Source: a virus. From it: a DNA stretch of 52,930 nucleotides. The DNA lies in IMG/VR virus record IMGVR_UViG_3300024305_000003, positions 1-52,930 of that record; one strand, written 5' to 3'. The notes under the pieces were generated by a model that saw only the letters and a program-made list of their open reading frames with translations, was not told the origin of the DNA and searched no databases. The position numbers and the translations under genes are program-made. Positions 23,629-32,134 of this stretch are shown piece after piece; position 1 is the stretch's first letter; every line of letters starts with the position of its first letter.

Positions 23629-23987
23629 GCAGCAACCTTTTCATCACCGTTGAGCATCGACAGGTGGCGAGCTTCATCGCGTCCAAGTTGGCGCCGCTGG
23701 CTGTGCCGTCCCACCAGGTGCGCAACGACGTGGCCAACATTCAGGTGGACCCGGTGCTGGTGGTGGAAAACCACGACGAGCACCCGGCCATCCAGTTCAA
23801 GTTCGACGTCGCCGACGGTATGGGGCTCGAGGTGCGCGTGAAGCTGGCCGAGTTCGCCGCCAACCCCGCCGGGTACATGCGCGAGCTGGTGGAGAACGTT
23901 CAGGGCATTCGCATTGCTGCCCTGCAGCGCCGCAATGACCGCCGGGCCGAGGTGGCTCAGGTTTACCGGCAGATGGAGGGCGCATGA
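23625..23987 (+). CDS. Hypothetical protein between terminase and portal
   Basis: A 120-residue protein of unknown function, with four-base overlaps at both ends. Seen: mixed alpha/beta, with HRQVASFIASKLAPLAVPSH and a block HPAIQFKFDVADGMGLEVRV. Genes at this place in related phages are small structural or packaging-associated proteins. Confidence 0.6.
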   Translation: MSSNLFITVEHRQVASFIASKLAPLAVPSHQVRNDVANIQVDPVLVVENHDEHPAIQFKFDVADGMGLEVRVKLAEFAANPAGYMRELVENVQGIRIAALQRRNDRRAEVAQVYRQMEGA

Positions 23988-26143
23988 TGAACCTGGGTCT
24001 GCTGCGTTTCCAATCCGCTGGCGAGCTGAAAGCCGAGGAAGAAGCCGAACAGCTGCGCCAGGACGAAGCCCGGCGCATGCAGGCGGTGGAAAGCTCGCTG
24101 TCCGGCCACATTCGCGGCGCCTTCGAGGCGGCGAAGACGGCCAAGCAGTCCATTGAACGGCGCCTGCTGGACTGCGCTCGCCGGCAGAAGGGCGAGTACG
24201 ACGCGGACAAGCTGCGCGCAATCCGCGAGGAAGGCGGCAGCGAGCTCTATCCGAAGCTGACCACCACCAAATGCCGTGCGGCAGCGGCGTGGATCCGCGA
24301 CATCCTCATGCCCGCCAATGGCAGGCCGTGGGGGCTGGACCCGACGCCGGTTGCCGAGATCCCGCCGGACTACCTGACCGCCTTTGCTCAACGCCTCGGT
24401 GAGCGGGCGCAGGGCATGGACAAGCAGCAGCTGGAAGACCTGCTGCGCCGCGAGGTGCAGAACAAGGCCCGGCAGATCGCCGACCGCCATGAAGAGGTGA
24501 TCAACGACCAGCTGGAAGAGGGCGGCTGGAGTGAGGCGCTGGAAGCGTTCATAGACGACTTCGTGACCTATCCCGCGGCCTTTCTGCGCGGCCCGCTGCT
24601 GCAGCGCGTGCCCGAGTTCGCCTGGAAGGAAGGCTGGCAGATGATCGAGGTGGAGGCGATCAAGCCTCAGTTCGCCCGCGTCTCGCCGTATGACCTGTAC
24701 CCCTCGCCGGATTCGTCGGACATCGACGACGGCGCTTACCTGATCGAGCGCGAGCGCTATACCCGTGCACACCTGAACCGACTGCGCGGTGTGCCGGGCT
24801 ACAAGGACGACGCCATCGAACAGGTGCTGGTCGAGCATGGCCGCGGCGGCCTGCGCGAGTGGCTGGCCACCGACTCCGAGCGTGCGCGTCTGGAAGACCG
24901 CAGCCACGACTGGATGACCAACCAGGGCGAGACCATCGAGGGGCTGCATTACTGGGGCAGCGCCCAAGGCCTGATCCTGCTGCAGTGGGGCATGACGCCC
25001 GAACAGGTTGACGACCCGCTGGGCGAATACGAGATCGACGCCATCCTGATCGGCCGGCATGTGATCCGCTGCGTGATCAACCGTAACCCCATGGGCGCGC
25101 GCCCTTACCACAAGGCGTCGTTCCAGCTGGTACCGGGCTCCTTCTGGGGCATCGGTATTCCTGAGCTGATGTCCGACGTGCAGGATATGTGCTGCGCCGT
25201 CGCCCGGGCGCAAGCGAACAACATGGCGTTCGCCAGCGGCCCGCAGATCGAGATATCCATGGATCGCCTGATGCCGGAGGAGAATCCCAACGAGATTTTC
25301 CCGATGAAGCGCTGGCGGACCAAGAGCGACCGCACCGGTACCGGGTCGCAGCAGCCGGCCATTCGCTTCTACCAGCCTGACAGCCGCGCGGGCGAGCTGA
25401 TGCAGGTGTACGCCCAGTGGGAGCAGCGCGCGGACGACGCGACGAACATCCCGCGCTACTCCTATGGCAACGAGAAGGTCGGCGGGGCGGGCAACACCGC
25501 CAGCGGCCTGTCCATGCTGCTGGAGAGCGCGAACAAGGGCATCAAGGACGCCATCCGGCATATCGACCGCGGCGTGACCAGCCGTGTGATCGCCGCGCTC
25601 TGGCTGTTCAACATGCGCTACAGCCCCGACATGTCGATCAAGGGTGACTGCCGCGTGGTGCCGCGCGGAGCCAGCGCCATGCTGCTGCGCGAGCAGACCC
25701 AGCAGGCCCGCCAGCAGTTCCTGGCCGCCACCGGCAACGAGGCGGACATGCAGATCATCGGCGTGGAAGGCCGCGCGCGATTGCTGCGCAGCATCGCCGA
25801 TCAGCTCGACATGCCGGGGCTGGTTCCCGAAGACGACGAGATCAAGGGTCGCGTCGAGCAGCAGAACAAGCAGCAGGGCGAGCAGCAAGCGCAACAGATG
25901 CAGCTGGAGGCCGGCAAGGTTCAGGCAGACGCAGCAAAGAAGCAGGCCGACGCCGGCAAGAGTCAGGCCGAAACCCAGCGGATCATGCTGGAAATCCAAG
26001 CCCTGATGGGGCAACTGCAAGCACTCGGAGGAATGGGTGGACCTATCCCAGGAGGAATACAAGGCGCTGGCCCGGCTGGAGTCCAACAACAGCCCGGACT
26101 GGCAATGCCTCAAGCAGGCGCTGCGCCAGGCTATCAAGGATGA
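23984..26143 (+). CDS. Portal protein
   Basis: A 719-residue portal, the ring at the packaging vertex. The recognisable segment YPKLTTTKCRAAAAWIRDIL and its following DPTPVAEIP, plus YDLYPSPDSSDIDDGAYLIE and KASFQLVPGSFWGIGIPEL, match portals of short-tailed Bcep22/P22-like phages. The C-terminal 100 residues are Gln/Ala-rich and coiled (KQQGEQQAQQMQLEAGKVQA), probably the barrel extension. A second gene begins in another frame inside the last 107 bases. Confidence 0.9.
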   Translation: MMNLGLLRFQSAGELKAEEEAEQLRQDEARRMQAVESSLSGHIRGAFEAAKTAKQSIERRLLDCARRQKGEYDADKLRAIREEGGSELYPKLTTTKCRAAAAWIRDILMPANGRPWGLDPTPVAEIPPDYLTAFAQRLGERAQGMDKQQLEDLLRREVQNKARQIADRHEEVINDQLEEGGWSEALEAFIDDFVTYPAAFLRGPLLQRVPEFAWKEGWQMIEVEAIKPQFARVSPYDLYPSPDSSDIDDGAYLIERERYTRAHLNRLRGVPGYKDDAIEQVLVEHGRGGLREWLATDSERARLEDRSHDWMTNQGETIEGLHYWGSAQGLILLQWGMTPEQVDDPLGEYEIDAILIGRHVIRCVINRNPMGARPYHKASFQLVPGSFWGIGIPELMSDVQDMCCAVARAQANNMAFASGPQIEISMDRLMPEENPNEIFPMKRWRTKSDRTGTGSQQPAIRFYQPDSRAGELMQVYAQWEQRADDATNIPRYSYGNEKVGGAGNTASGLSMLLESANKGIKDAIRHIDRGVTSRVIAALWLFNMRYSPDMSIKGDCRVVPRGASAMLLREQTQQARQQFLAATGNEADMQIIGVEGRARLLRSIADQLDMPGLVPEDDEIKGRVEQQNKQQGEQQAQQMQLEAGKVQADAAKKQADAGKSQAETQRIMLEIQALMGQLQALGGMGGPIPGGIQGAGPAGVQQQPGLAMPQAGAAPGYQG

Positions 26144-26270
26144 GCGCGACGCCCTGGAGCAATCCAGCTCCACCGAAACCCTATACCGGCTGCAGGGACG
26201 CGCCGGAGCCTTACGCGAACTCCTGCAAGCCATCGAGGCCAGCAGGGAGATCGCCAGACAGCACTCATAA
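26037..26270 (+). CDS. Small coiled protein overlapping portal gene
   Basis: A 77-residue helical protein beginning with GTG at 26037 after GGAGG, overlapping the portal gene by 107 bases in another frame. Charged and Gln/Glu-rich, with two helices (CLKQALRQAIKDERDALEQS and GRAGALRELLQAIEASREIA). Function unknown; its place between portal and scaffold suggests a head-assembly accessory. Confidence 0.6.
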   Translation: MDLSQEEYKALARLESNNSPDWQCLKQALRQAIKDERDALEQSSSTETLYRLQGRAGALRELLQAIEASREIARQHS

Positions 26271-26274
26271 CAAA

Positions 26275-26298
26275 GCCGCCCCTCGAGGCGGTTTTTTT
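26275..26298 (+). terminator. Intrinsic terminator
   Basis: CCGCC and GGCGG arms around CCTCGA, followed by seven T. It lies between the portal and scaffold genes and may adjust late transcript levels. Confidence 0.75.
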
Positions 26299-26403
26299 AT
26301 GGGCGACTGCTCGCCATGCCTCGGCCAGGCATAGGCGAATCCAGAACCCCGCCATGTGAACCCCAGCAAGCCGCTGGCTCACCCTGTTTGGAGAAGACCG
26401 CAA

Positions 26404-27309
26404 ATGCTACCCCGCTCAGTGCAAGACCAGGCGGACGCCGCCAAGGCGCTGCAGGACCAGCTGAATCAGCCGGCCACCGAAGGCAACGAGAACCCCGCTC
26501 CCGCAGCGGCTCCCGAGTCCGAGCAGCAGCCAACGCCCGTCGAGCCTGCCGCGCAACCCGCACCTGAACCCCAGCCCGAAACCCGGGACGCTACCTACTG
26601 GCGTCACCGCTTCGATGTGCTGCAAGGCAAATACAACGCCGAGGTTCCCGCGCTGCGCAAGGAAATCGCCACGCTGAAAGACCAGCTGGCTGCCGCCGAC
26701 AAGCAACAACCGGCGTCGGCGGTTCAGCGAGCCCAAGAGGCGATGTCCGACCTGACCGAAGCGGAGATCGAAGAGTACGGCCCGGATCTGGTGAACCTGA
26801 TCAAGCGTGTCGCCGGCAGCGCCGCCGCCCCAAGCAACAACGGCGACCTGCAGGAGATCAAGAGCGAGCTGGGTCAGCTACGTGAAGAGAAGCGACAGGA
26901 CGCCGAAGCGCGCTTTTGGACCGACCTCGAAGCGCAGGTGCCGAACTTCCGCGCCGTCAACGCCGATCCGGCGTTCCATCAGTGGCTCGCCGAGATCGAT
27001 CCGCTGAGTGGCCAGCCTCGCCAGCAACTGCTGGTCGGGGCTCAGCAAGCGCTCGATGCCTATCGAGTGGCTGCGGTCTTCAAGTCCTTCGCCGCCGTAG
27101 CGCCGAAGGCATCGCAAGAACCCATTCCGGGCGAGCTGGTCCAGCCGCGCCAGGCCCGCTCCGCTGCGCCAGAACCGCAGCAGGGCAAGGTCTGGTCGCG
27201 CGCTGAAATCAGCGAGTTCTACCGGAACAAGGCGAGCTATCCCAAGGATCAGGCCGCCGCAATCGAAACCGACATCTTTGCCGCTCAGGCCCAGGGCCGC
27301 ATCCGCTGA
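26404..27309 (+). CDS. Putative scaffolding protein
   Basis: A 301-residue acidic protein directly before the capsid gene. The first 70 residues are disordered (Pro/Gln/Glu/Ala-rich). A coiled-coil segment follows (YNAEVPALRKEIATLKDQLA, about 78-97), then helices and a C-terminal SYPKDQAAAIETDIFAAQAQ tail. This layout and place are those of scaffold proteins that organise capsid assembly and then leave. The start at 26404 is the ATG nearest to GGAGA; the longer frame crosses the untranslated gap. Confidence 0.75.
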   Translation: MLPRSVQDQADAAKALQDQLNQPATEGNENPAPAAAPESEQQPTPVEPAAQPAPEPQPETRDATYWRHRFDVLQGKYNAEVPALRKEIATLKDQLAAADKQQPASAVQRAQEAMSDLTEAEIEEYGPDLVNLIKRVAGSAAAPSNNGDLQEIKSELGQLREEKRQDAEARFWTDLEAQVPNFRAVNADPAFHQWLAEIDPLSGQPRQQLLVGAQQALDAYRVAAVFKSFAAVAPKASQEPIPGELVQPRQARSAAPEPQQGKVWSRAEISEFYRNKASYPKDQAAAIETDIFAAQAQGRIR

Positions 27310-27356
27310 GAGCGCCCTGTAACGCCGTGAGGCGTCACGCTCAGGAGTAACACAAC

Positions 27357-28298
27357 ATGGCAGGTCCAACCCGCGCCGCTGGCGTACCCAACTACAGCTC
27401 GTCCAGCTCTGCCGGCTTCATTCCGGAGATCTGGTCCGGCAAGCTGGTGGAGAAGCTCTACGCCTCCACCTGTTTCGGCGAGATCGCCAACACCGACTAC
27501 GAGGGCGAGATCAAGAACAAGGGCGATACCGTGCAGATCCGCACCGTGCCGTCGATCACCATCAAGGACTACCAGATCGGTGGCGGCCTCACCTACGAGA
27601 AGCCGATCAGCGACAAGGTCGAGCTGCAGATCGACAAGGCGAAGTACTTCGCCTTCGAGGTCAACGACATCGACCGCTACCAGGCCGACATCAAGCTGAT
27701 GGACGAGTTTTCGGACGACGGCGGCGAGCAGATGAAGATCGCCATCGACACCGACATCCTGGCGCGCCACTACGCCGATGCGGCCGCCGAGAACGCTGGC
27801 GCCACCGCGGGCGTCAAGTCGGCCAGCTACAACCTCGGCGCTGCCGGTGCGCCGATCGCGATCACCAAGGACAACGTCCTCGACGTATTGGTGGACTGCG
27901 GCTCGGTACTTGATGAGCAGAACGTGCCAGAAACCGGCCGCTGGATCATCCTGCCGGCTTGGATGAGCGGCATGCTCAAGAAGTCCGACCTCAAGGACGC
28001 CTCGATCATGGGCGACGCCCAGTCGGTCTTCCGCAACGGCAAGCTGGGCACCCTGGATCGCTTCACGGTGTACATCAGCAACAACATGAGCATCGTCGAC
28101 GACGCCGTAGCGGCGAAGAAGGCGACCAATATCATGTTCGGCCACAAGAAGGCGCTGACCTTCGCCAGCCAGATGACCCAGATGGAGACCCTGCCCAACC
28201 CGCAGGACTTCGGCAAGCTGGTGCGCGGCCTCAACGTCTACGGCTCGAAGGTCATCGACCCGAAGGCCATGGGCCACCTGTACGCCGCTCGCGGCTAA
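27357..28298 (+). CDS. Major capsid protein
   Basis: A 313-residue capsid protein. Seen: AGFIPEIWSGKLVEKLYAST, TDYEGEIKNKGDTVQIRTVP, a core IDTDILARHYADA and the closing GSKVIDPKAMGHLYAARG, the pattern of HK97-fold coat proteins of short-tailed phages. It follows the scaffold gene and has AGGAG before the ATG. It would form the icosahedral shell. Confidence 0.88.
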   Translation: MAGPTRAAGVPNYSSSSSAGFIPEIWSGKLVEKLYASTCFGEIANTDYEGEIKNKGDTVQIRTVPSITIKDYQIGGGLTYEKPISDKVELQIDKAKYFAFEVNDIDRYQADIKLMDEFSDDGGEQMKIAIDTDILARHYADAAAENAGATAGVKSASYNLGAAGAPIAITKDNVLDVLVDCGSVLDEQNVPETGRWIILPAWMSGMLKKSDLKDASIMGDAQSVFRNGKLGTLDRFTVYISNNMSIVDDAVAAKKATNIMFGHKKALTFASQMTQMETLPNPQDFGKLVRGLNVYGSKVIDPKAMGHLYAARG

Positions 28299-28310
28299 CC
28301 CTGCAGCATG

Positions 28311-28331
28311 GCCGTCCTTTGGGGCGGCTTT
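28311..28331 (+). terminator. Weak terminator-like hairpin after capsid gene
   Basis: GCCGTCC-TTTG-GGGCGGC (one T-G pair), then TTT. It is probably a partial terminator that favours capsid over downstream transcripts. Confidence 0.4.
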
Positions 28332-28353
28332 GCCGTATCTGGAGCAACGATCC

Positions 28354-28860
28354 ATGGAACTAGCTGAACTGATTGCAGCCGTGAAGGCTGCGGCGACCAA
28401 GGACGCCCTCGAGTCGCTGGTGAAGGTCGAGCTGTCCCTCGATCTGGACAAGCGCAAGTCGCTGAAGGCGCTGCGCGCCGAGGTTCTGAAAGGGCTTGGC
28501 GAAACTGCCGAAGAAGAGGGCGGCGACGCAGATGGCGGCGACGCCAAAGGCGATGCCACCATTGGCGAAGGTTCGGGCCCGGCCGACAGTGCCGGTGACA
28601 CCACTGGCGCGCCTGCTGAGAATCCGGCTGCCACCACGGTCGCCACGGCTGTTGCTGCGCCCGCGCCCGCGCCTGCAGCAACCGCCAAACCGTCCGCGGT
28701 CCCTGTTCAGGCGCCAGTAACCCCGCCAGCCCTGGACGAGGCGCCTGCGCCCGCCCCAGCGCCCGTAGCAAGTAATCGCCTGCTGCGCAACAAGAGCACC
28801 GGTCGCACCTTCATCTGGACGCCCGCACTGGCAGCGCTGGCCGATTTGGAAGAGGTATAA
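28354..28860 (+). CDS. Hypothetical Ala/Pro-rich head protein
   Basis: A 168-residue protein: N-terminal helical region (ELAELIAAVKAAATKDALES, about 2-50), an acidic Gly/Asp stretch, an Ala/Pro-rich linker (60-135) and a short folded C-terminus (NRLLRNKSTGRTFIWTPALA). The place suggests a head decoration or minor head protein, but there is no homology evidence. The ATG at 28354 follows TGGAGC. Confidence 0.5.
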   Translation: MELAELIAAVKAAATKDALESLVKVELSLDLDKRKSLKALRAEVLKGLGETAEEEGGDADGGDAKGDATIGEGSGPADSAGDTTGAPAENPAATTVATAVAAPAPAPAATAKPSAVPVQAPVTPPALDEAPAPAPAPVASNRLLRNKSTGRTFIWTPALAALADLEEV

Positions 28861-28863
28861 GCC

Positions 28864-29535
28864 GTGACCACTGTTGGTGACCTGCTGCGGCGGGCGCGCA
28901 CCGTCCTGCAGGAGATCACGCAGGACGGCACCCGCTGGACCAACCTCGAGCTGCTGGACTGGCTCAACGAGGCCTACGCGACTGTGCTGGCGATCCGTCC
29001 GAGCGCCAACGCCGTCAATGCCGAATTTGGCTGTGTCGCCGGTACGCGCCAGGAACTGCCGGCCCAGGCCGACCGGCTGCTGGGGGTGGTGCGCAACCTC
29101 TCCAGTAAGGCGCAAGGGTTGATCGTGACGCCAATCGACCGGGGCACGCTCGATGCAGCGCGTCGGCGCTGGCACGGTGAGCCGCAGACCGAGGCGATCG
29201 AGCACTTCGTCTTCGATGACCTTGATCCGCGCCGCTTCTACGTCTACCCGCCCGCTGCGGCGACGGCCAAGCTGGAAATCGTCTACTCGCGCGTGCCTGA
29301 GCCCCACGGGCAGAGCGAGGCACACTCCGATTCAGTCGAGGCGCTCCGGCTGCCGGAGAGCTACGCGCCGATCCTGCTGGACATGGTGCTTGCGCGCGCC
29401 TTCAGCAAGGACGCCGAGCACGCCGCGAACCTGCAGCGCGCTACGCTTCATTCGCAGTCGGCACAGGCCGCGCTGGGCTTGAAGATCCAGGGCGCCACAA
29501 CGTCCAGCCCTAACGCTCGCGAGGGGGCTCGATGA
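28864..29535 (+). CDS. Head-tail adaptor protein
   Basis: A 223-residue protein starting at GTG. The N-terminal block (VGDLLRRARTVLQEITQDGT, then WTNLELLDWLNEAYATVLAI) and later YVYPPAA and APILLDMVLARAFSKDAEHA fit phage adaptor proteins (DUF6682 type) that sit below the portal. It follows the head genes directly and ends in a four-base overlap with the next adaptor-like gene. Confidence 0.7.
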   Translation: MTTVGDLLRRARTVLQEITQDGTRWTNLELLDWLNEAYATVLAIRPSANAVNAEFGCVAGTRQELPAQADRLLGVVRNLSSKAQGLIVTPIDRGTLDAARRRWHGEPQTEAIEHFVFDDLDPRRFYVYPPAAATAKLEIVYSRVPEPHGQSEAHSDSVEALRLPESYAPILLDMVLARAFSKDAEHAANLQRATLHSQSAQAALGLKIQGATTSSPNAREGAR

Positions 29536-30098
29536 CCACGATCGCCGATCTGGTGGATGACCTGGTGCCGGAGGTGCCGGGCTGCCCTGCGTCGACGGTG
29601 CGTGATGCGCTGCGATGGGCGCAGCGTGAACTCTGCGCGGAAGGTAACGCTTGGATCGTTAGCGATGGGCCTGTTGTAGTTGGGGCAGATACACCGTTTG
29701 CCGAGGTGGAAGTGCCTTCTGGTGCCGATGCGCTGCGTATCGTGAGCCTGCTGCAAGGAGCGCGCGAACTGAAGCCGGGGCTGGATTACCGCCAGACCGG
29801 CAGCAACGGCGTCGAGTTTCTGCGTGCCACGCCCGACAGCAGCACGCTGCTGGGCTCTCTGGCGTGCAAGCCGGCACGCGGCCGGGACATGCCTGCCGAG
29901 CTGCTCGCCCGCTGGGAGGAGGCCATCAAGGATGGCGCCCGCTCGCGCCTGCTGACACTGCCTTACCCGTGGCGCGACCTCCAGCTATCGGAACACTACC
30001 GCCGCAAGTTCCTCGACGCCCAGGCCGGCGCTCGCTCGCTGGCCGCCAGCGGCTACCAGTCAGGCAGCGTCCGGATGCGAACCCGCAGCTTCGCCTGA
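29532..30098 (+). CDS. Putative second connector/adaptor protein
   Basis: A 188-residue protein coupled to the adaptor gene. Seen: TVRDALRWAQRELCAEGNAW, a beta-rich middle (FAEVEVPSGADALRIVSLLQ), and helices near the end (RKFLDAQAGARSLAASGY). The pattern is that of head-completion or connector proteins in podoviruses. The assignment is positional. Confidence 0.6.
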   Translation: MTTIADLVDDLVPEVPGCPASTVRDALRWAQRELCAEGNAWIVSDGPVVVGADTPFAEVEVPSGADALRIVSLLQGARELKPGLDYRQTGSNGVEFLRATPDSSTLLGSLACKPARGRDMPAELLARWEEAIKDGARSRLLTLPYPWRDLQLSEHYRRKFLDAQAGARSLAASGYQSGSVRMRTRSFA

Positions 30099-30146
30099 TT
30101 CAACGAAACATCCCACATCCTGCATGTCAGCCCGGGAGGGCCACCT

Positions 30147-30551
30147 ATGTCCGCTTTTTCTGATTATCTTGAAAACAAGCTTGCCGACGTGACGCTGCGT
30201 GGCGGCACCTACTCAGGTGGTGCCGTGTTCATCGGTCTCTTCACCTCTGACCCGACCGATGCCGGAACGGGTGCCGAAGTGGCGGATTCCGCTTACCAGC
30301 GGCAGCAGGCGCACACCACCGTCACTTCCGACGGCTTCACTGCGCCGGCGAACGGGGCTTGCAGCAACACACGCACCATCGTCTTCCCGGCCATCGTGGA
30401 TGCGCAAACCACGGTCACCCACTGGGGCATCTTCGATGCTCAGGCTGCCGGAAATCTGCTGTACCACTCGGCAATGCTTAACCCGAAAACCCTGGACCCG
30501 ACTGACGTGGTGTCCTTCCCGATCGGCTCGCTCTCTGTCGTGCTGAGCTAA
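30147..30551 (+). CDS. Putative tail fibre-related protein (Gp80-like)
   Basis: A 134-residue beta-rich protein resembling small phage tail proteins of the Gp80 type: FSDYLENKLADVTLRGGTYS, VFIGLFTSDPTDAGTGAE, and THWGIFDAQAAGNLLYHSAM. It probably forms a small virion tail or fibre component. A good GGGAGG site precedes the ATG. Confidence 0.6.
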   Translation: MSAFSDYLENKLADVTLRGGTYSGGAVFIGLFTSDPTDAGTGAEVADSAYQRQQAHTTVTSDGFTAPANGACSNTRTIVFPAIVDAQTTVTHWGIFDAQAAGNLLYHSAMLNPKTLDPTDVVSFPIGSLSVVLS

Positions 30552-30555
30552 GCCC

Positions 30556-31815
30556 ATGCACCTGTTCGGTAGGTCGCTACTAGGGGGCGCGCTTGTTGCG
30601 GGGTATGTCACCGTATCAGGAGTGGCGGCCTGTAGCGCCACCGCAACAGGCGAGGCGCAGGTTCACTACAAAGGGGCGGGGCTTGCAGAAGTCAGCGCAT
30701 CCGCTTTCGGCGAAGCGCTTCGCGACGCCTCGACCCAGGGCAACGCCGCACAGGCTATCGCCCAAGCCGCTGCGCAGCCTGTAGCGTTCTACCGCGCCGC
30801 TGGCGTAGCGCAGGTCAGCTCCCTGGCTCAGGGCGCTGCGCAGGCCTCGTTCTTTGGCGAAGGTGTGGCGCAATCCGATGCCTACGCAGCAGGCCGCTTG
30901 CAGCGGCGTGTACGCATGCCGTTTCAGCCGCCAGCCAAGGCGGTCGCTTCAGCCCATGGCGAAGTTGTCAGCTACGTGCTGGCCTACGGTCGCCCGGCGT
31001 ATGCTCGAGCAAGGCTGGTGGGCACCACCTACCACGTCGGGCGAGGTGTCGCGCAAGCGACTGCCGCCTTGTTCGGTGATGCGCAAAAGCAGATCGGGGG
31101 GCGCCAGTTCGCTCACGCGCAGGCATCAGCGTTCGGTACTCAGGTGTATATCGCCGGCGCCGCCGGCAACGGCATGGCCATCGCAGAGGCCAATGCCGAC
31201 GCTGCCGTGACGAAAGGAGGTGTTCGGCACTTCGAGCTGTTCGGAACGGCCAGGGCAACCGCCCAGGCCAGCCTGAGCCATGTGTTGATCTACCAGCCCC
31301 AGGTCATGCGCGCCGTCGCTCACGCTTACGGTTGCGCCGTACAGATTCGCGGATTCGCCGGGAAAGGAATCGCCACGGCCAAAGCGACCGGCTACATGGA
31401 CATGACCTATACCGGCCAGGAAGGCGAGCCCGCATCGGTCACCGCAACGGCAAGCGGCTACGGTGTTCGGCACGTTTTCGCGGCCGGCATGGCGAATTGC
31501 ACTGCGCAAGGCTTCGGCAGCGCCATCGCCGAGTTCCGTGCTGCTGGCAGTGCAGTCTTGGCCGCAGAGGCGCAAGCCCGGACGATGCATCTCATGCTTG
31601 CCAATCAACCCGCTGCTGAAGCCTTGGCCACTACCCGCGGGCGAGCGCAGCGGATCGTCATCGCCGGCGGCGTCACCGCTCAAGCTGTTGCCGAGGCATC
31701 TGGCTACAACCAGATCAACGACCTATCCAAAGCGCCTTCTTCTCGCACGGTGATGGTCGCTTACGCCGGCCGAGTGAGCGCCATCGAGGCCGAGCCTCGC
31801 ACAATCAGGATTTGA
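30556..31815 (+). CDS. Ala/Gly-rich repetitive virion-type protein
   Basis: A 419-residue protein of short repeated Ala/Gly strands (units such as AAGVAQVSSLAQGAAQASFF and AAGNGMAIAEANADAAV). Alternating small residues suggest a stacked beta-solenoid fibre or shaft. The N-terminus is hydrophobic (FGRSLLGGALVAGYVTVSG) but does not look like a classical secretion signal for a phage protein. The last 25 residues (SRTVMVAYAGRVSAIEAEPR) fit a tail-module end. It lies before the fibre-tail adaptor and DGR target, so it may be part of the tail fibre complex. Confidence 0.5.
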   Translation: MHLFGRSLLGGALVAGYVTVSGVAACSATATGEAQVHYKGAGLAEVSASAFGEALRDASTQGNAAQAIAQAAAQPVAFYRAAGVAQVSSLAQGAAQASFFGEGVAQSDAYAAGRLQRRVRMPFQPPAKAVASAHGEVVSYVLAYGRPAYARARLVGTTYHVGRGVAQATAALFGDAQKQIGGRQFAHAQASAFGTQVYIAGAAGNGMAIAEANADAAVTKGGVRHFELFGTARATAQASLSHVLIYQPQVMRAVAHAYGCAVQIRGFAGKGIATAKATGYMDMTYTGQEGEPASVTATASGYGVRHVFAAGMANCTAQGFGSAIAEFRAAGSAVLAAEAQARTMHLMLANQPAAEALATTRGRAQRIVIAGGVTAQAVAEASGYNQINDLSKAPSSRTVMVAYAGRVSAIEAEPRTIRI

Positions 31816-31816
31816 G

Positions 31817-32134
31817 ATGGACGTATTTTCCAAGCAGCCAAATGACGTCCTGGATTACGACGTTGACCTGACCGACTGGTTTGCCGATATCGCGGACGAC
31901 GATATCGAGTCGGTCGAGATTACCGTCGCCAGCACAGCGGAGCCGGTACCGGCATTGGTGCTGGGCCCGGCGCCGCACAATCCCTACGTTCTGCTGGGCG
32001 CAAGCCCGCAGCGCTTCAAGCTGTGGCTGGGGGGCGGCACGCACTTCGTCGATTACATCGTGACCTGCGTCGTGCGCACCGAGCAGGACCGGGTTAAAGA
32101 AGTCGAGTTCAAGATCAAGGTGCGTGACAAATGA
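31817..32134 (+). CDS. Fibre-tail adaptor-like protein
   Basis: A 105-residue beta-sandwich-like protein: FSKQPNDVLDYDVDLTDWFA, FKLWLGGGTHFVDYIVTCVV and EVEFKIKVRD. It is similar in plan to small phage fibre-tail adaptor proteins. Its stop overlaps the start of the DGR target gene (ATGA), suggesting that it joins that receptor protein to the tail. Confidence 0.65.
   Translation: MDVFSKQPNDVLDYDVDLTDWFADIADDDIESVEITVASTAEPVPALVLGPAPHNPYVLLGASPQRFKLWLGGGTHFVDYIVTCVVRTEQDRVKEVEFKIKVRDK

Noticed and set aside
23963-26233. 756-codon minus-strand open frame opposite the portal gene
   Set aside because: Shadow of the portal frame, with no recognisable domain and Arg/Leu/Ala/Val-biased composition.
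27285-28688. 467-codon minus-strand open frame over the capsid gene
   Set aside because: Capsid and Ala/Pro-rich genes explain the plus strand; the frame has no motif or start signal.
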